Below are positions 62,581 through 64,000 of a DNA stretch of 64,000 nucleotides, one piece after another. Position 1 is the first letter of the stretch; each line of letters starts with the position of its first letter. This DNA comes from Vibrio orientalis CIP 102891 = ATCC 33934 (GTDB lineage Bacteria > Pseudomonadota > Gammaproteobacteria > Enterobacterales > Vibrionaceae), in contig NZ_ACZV01000005.1 in NCBI RefSeq assembly GCF_000176235.1, forward strand, positions 1,054,001 to 1,118,000, written 5' to 3'. Under the pieces are notes generated by a model. The model saw only the letters and a list, made by a program, of their open reading frames with translations. It did no database searches and had not been told where the DNA came from. The position numbers were made by a program, and so were the translations under genes.

Positions 62581-64000
62581 TTATTCTTGAGAGTCTTCGT
62601 CGCTCTGCGTTGGAGCCTCAGACTCTTCAGTCGCATTCACTGCTTCTTCCGACTCTTCACCTTCAACTAGCTCAACTTCTTCTACTTCGTCAATGCGTTG
62701 TAGACCAACAACGTTCTCATCTTCAGCAGTACGGATTAGCGTTACACCTTGAGTGTTACGACCCACTTGGCTTACTTCAGAGACACGTGTACGAACCAGA
62801 GTACCAGCGTCGGTGATCATCATCATCTCGTCGCCTTCTTCTACTTGTACCGCACCAACAACTGGACCGTTACGATCAGAAACCTTGATAGAGACTACAC
62901 CTTGAGTCGCACGACCTTTGGTTGGATATTCTGCAAGCTCAGTACGTTTACCGTAACCATTTTGCGTCACTGTTAGAATGTCGCCTTCGTTTGCAGGCAC
63001 AATCAGTGAAACAACTTGATCATCTTCGGCTAGTTTCATACCGCGAACACCAGCCGCTGTACGACCCATTGCACGTACTTTATCTTCTGCAAAACGAACG
63101 ACTTTACCCGCTTTCGAGAACAGCATGATGTCGCTATCACCGTTAGTGATATCAACACCAATCAACGAGTCGTCATCACGTAGGTTAACCGCGATTAGAC
63201 CGTTAGCGCGTACGTTAGCGAATTGAGTCAGTGGTGTCTTCTTAACAGTACCGTCGCCAGTTGCCATGAAGATAAACTTATCTTCTGAGAACTCATCAAC
63301 AGGTAGGATAGCAGTAATGCGCTCACCTTCTTCTAGAGGAAGAATATTGACGATTGGCTTACCACGAGCAGTACGACTTGCTAGCGGCAGTTGATAAACT
63401 TTCAGGCGGTAAGTCTTACCGCGGGTAGAGAAACATAAGATGTTGTCGTGAGTATTCGCAACAAGCAAGCGCTCGATGTAATCCTCTTCTTTCATCTTCG
63501 TTGCACTCTTACCTTTACCACCACGACGTTGTGCTTCGTAATCGCTTAAGATTTGGTACTTAACGTAGCCTTCGTGAGATAGCGTCACAACAACATCTTC
63601 ACGAGCAATCAGCTCTTCCATGTCAATGTCGTGGCTTGCTGCTGTGATTTCTGTACGACGAACATCGCCGAACGCATCACGGACAGTTTCTAGCTCTTCA
63701 CGAATCACTTCCATCAGACGTTCAGTGCTTGCAAGAATATGCATTAGCTCTTTGATTTCGTCCAATAGTGCTTTGTACTCGTCTAGGATCTTCTCGTGCT
63801 CTAGGCCTGTTAGTTTGTGTAGGCGTAGATCAAGAATCGCTTGTGCTTGTGTTTCTGTCAGGTAGTACTGACCGTCACGGATACCGTATTGCTCTTCTAG
63901 CCAATCTGGGCGAGCTGCATCAGTACCTGCGCTTTCAAGCATTGCAGCAACGTTACCAAGATCCCAGCCACGAGCAACTAAGCCAGCTTTTGCTTCAGCA
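62581..64000 (-). CDS. gyrA: DNA gyrase subunit A, C-terminal part (cut by window edge)
   Basis: The last 473 codons of gyrA; the frame is open to the right edge, where it reads [20 protein letters not shown] before [19 protein letters not shown] (partly), the gyrase A tower/coiled-coil region. The C-terminal beta-pinwheel blades are evident, with the GyrA box [11 protein letters not shown] (canonical Q-R-R-G-G-K-G). It ends in a very acidic tail ([13 protein letters not shown]), as usual. N-terminal catalytic domain lies outside. Confidence 0.98.
   Translation of the reverse strand, partial: AEAKAGLVARGWDLGNVAAMLESAGTDAARPDWLEEQYGIRDGQYYLTETQAQAILDLRLHKLTGLEHEKILDEYKALLDEIKELMHILASTERLMEVIREELETVRDAFGDVRRTEITAASHDIDMEELIAREDVVVTLSHEGYVKYQILSDYEAQRRGGKGKSATKMKEEDYIERLLVANTHDNILCFSTRGKTYRLKVYQLPLASRTARGKPIVNILPLEEGERITAILPVDEFSEDKFIFMATGDGTVKKTPLTQFANVRANGLIAVNLRDDDSLIGVDITNGDSDIMLFSKAGKVVRFAEDKVRAMGRTAAGVRGMKLAEDDQVVSLIVPANEGDILTVTQNGYGKRTELAEYPTKGRATQGVVSIKVSDRNGPVVGAVQVEEGDEMMMITDAGTLVRTRVSEVSQVGRNTQGVTLIRTAEDENVVGLQRIDEVEEVELVEGEESEEAVNATEESEAPTQSDEDSQE

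Overview
The window reads as chromosomal DNA of a marine gammaproteobacterium of the genus Vibrio or a close relative. The evidence is a complete syp-type symbiosis/biofilm polysaccharide locus, a Vibrio TonB2/TtpC iron-energy cluster, nirBDC-cobA, a SulA-type division inhibitor behind a LexA box, the long form of PurC, and gyrA. I cannot name the species from sequence alone.

Region 1 (1-21.2 kb, + strand) is a syp-like exopolysaccharide locus running sypB to sypR; sypA would lie just outside the left edge. It encodes an OmpA lipoprotein, a six-SLBB-repeat export protein, a BY-kinase-like ATPase, a hybrid kinase with C-terminal HPt (SypF), a sigma-54 activator (SypG), six glycosyltransferases, a flippase, a ligase/polymerase, an acetyltransferase, a chain-length protein and an initiating sugar transferase. 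The place that SypE occupies in V. fischeri holds a PhnD-like periplasmic binding protein. Sigma-54 promoters stand before sypI, sypM (degenerate) and sypP, each with a SypG-enhancer-like element about 60-85 bp upstream, so the regulators encoded early in the locus probably drive its later operons.

Region 2 (21.2-31.5 kb) has two identical tRNA-Val(GAC) genes, a small outer-membrane barrel, a DUF2986 protein, an alpha/beta hydrolase convergent with an unknown regulator-like protein, a NYN nuclease-like protein, and the minus-strand assimilatory nitrite unit nirB-nirD-nirC-cobA. NirBD reduces nitrite, NirC transports it, and CobA supplies the siroheme precursor. An FNR box and a NarP-like inverted repeat precede nirB. 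A glyoxalase-like gene follows.

Region 3 (31.6-38 kb) has a diguanylate cyclase, a DUF2726/zinc-ribbon protein, and a CitA/DcuS-type two-component system followed by two periplasmic amino-acid-binding-like proteins. The first of these has its ribosome binding site inside a perfect 12-bp inverted repeat.

Region 4 (38-45.3 kb, - strand) is an iron module: DUF3450 gene-ttpC-exbB2-exbD2-tonB2-TPR gene plus a TonB-dependent siderophore receptor. Both units have Fur boxes with the same core.

Region 5 (45.3-54.9 kb) has an isolated TadG/TadE/TadF-like trio beside a CpxAR-like two-component system, then an MBL hydrolase, a DMT exporter, a glycerophosphodiesterase, sulA, purC and an EF-hand protein.

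Region 6 (55-64 kb) has a LysR regulator, the glycyl-radical enzyme pair yjjI-yjjW, a dCache chemoreceptor with an amino-acid-binding signature, a GGDEF-EAL phosphodiesterase and the 3' part of gyrA, cut by the right edge.

No CRISPR array, prophage, insertion sequence or integron was seen. The less ordinary signals are regulatory: the ribosome-site hairpin at 35011-35063, a string of hairpins between nirC and cobA, a four-heptamer palindrome upstream of sulA, and the altered composition of the syp locus.
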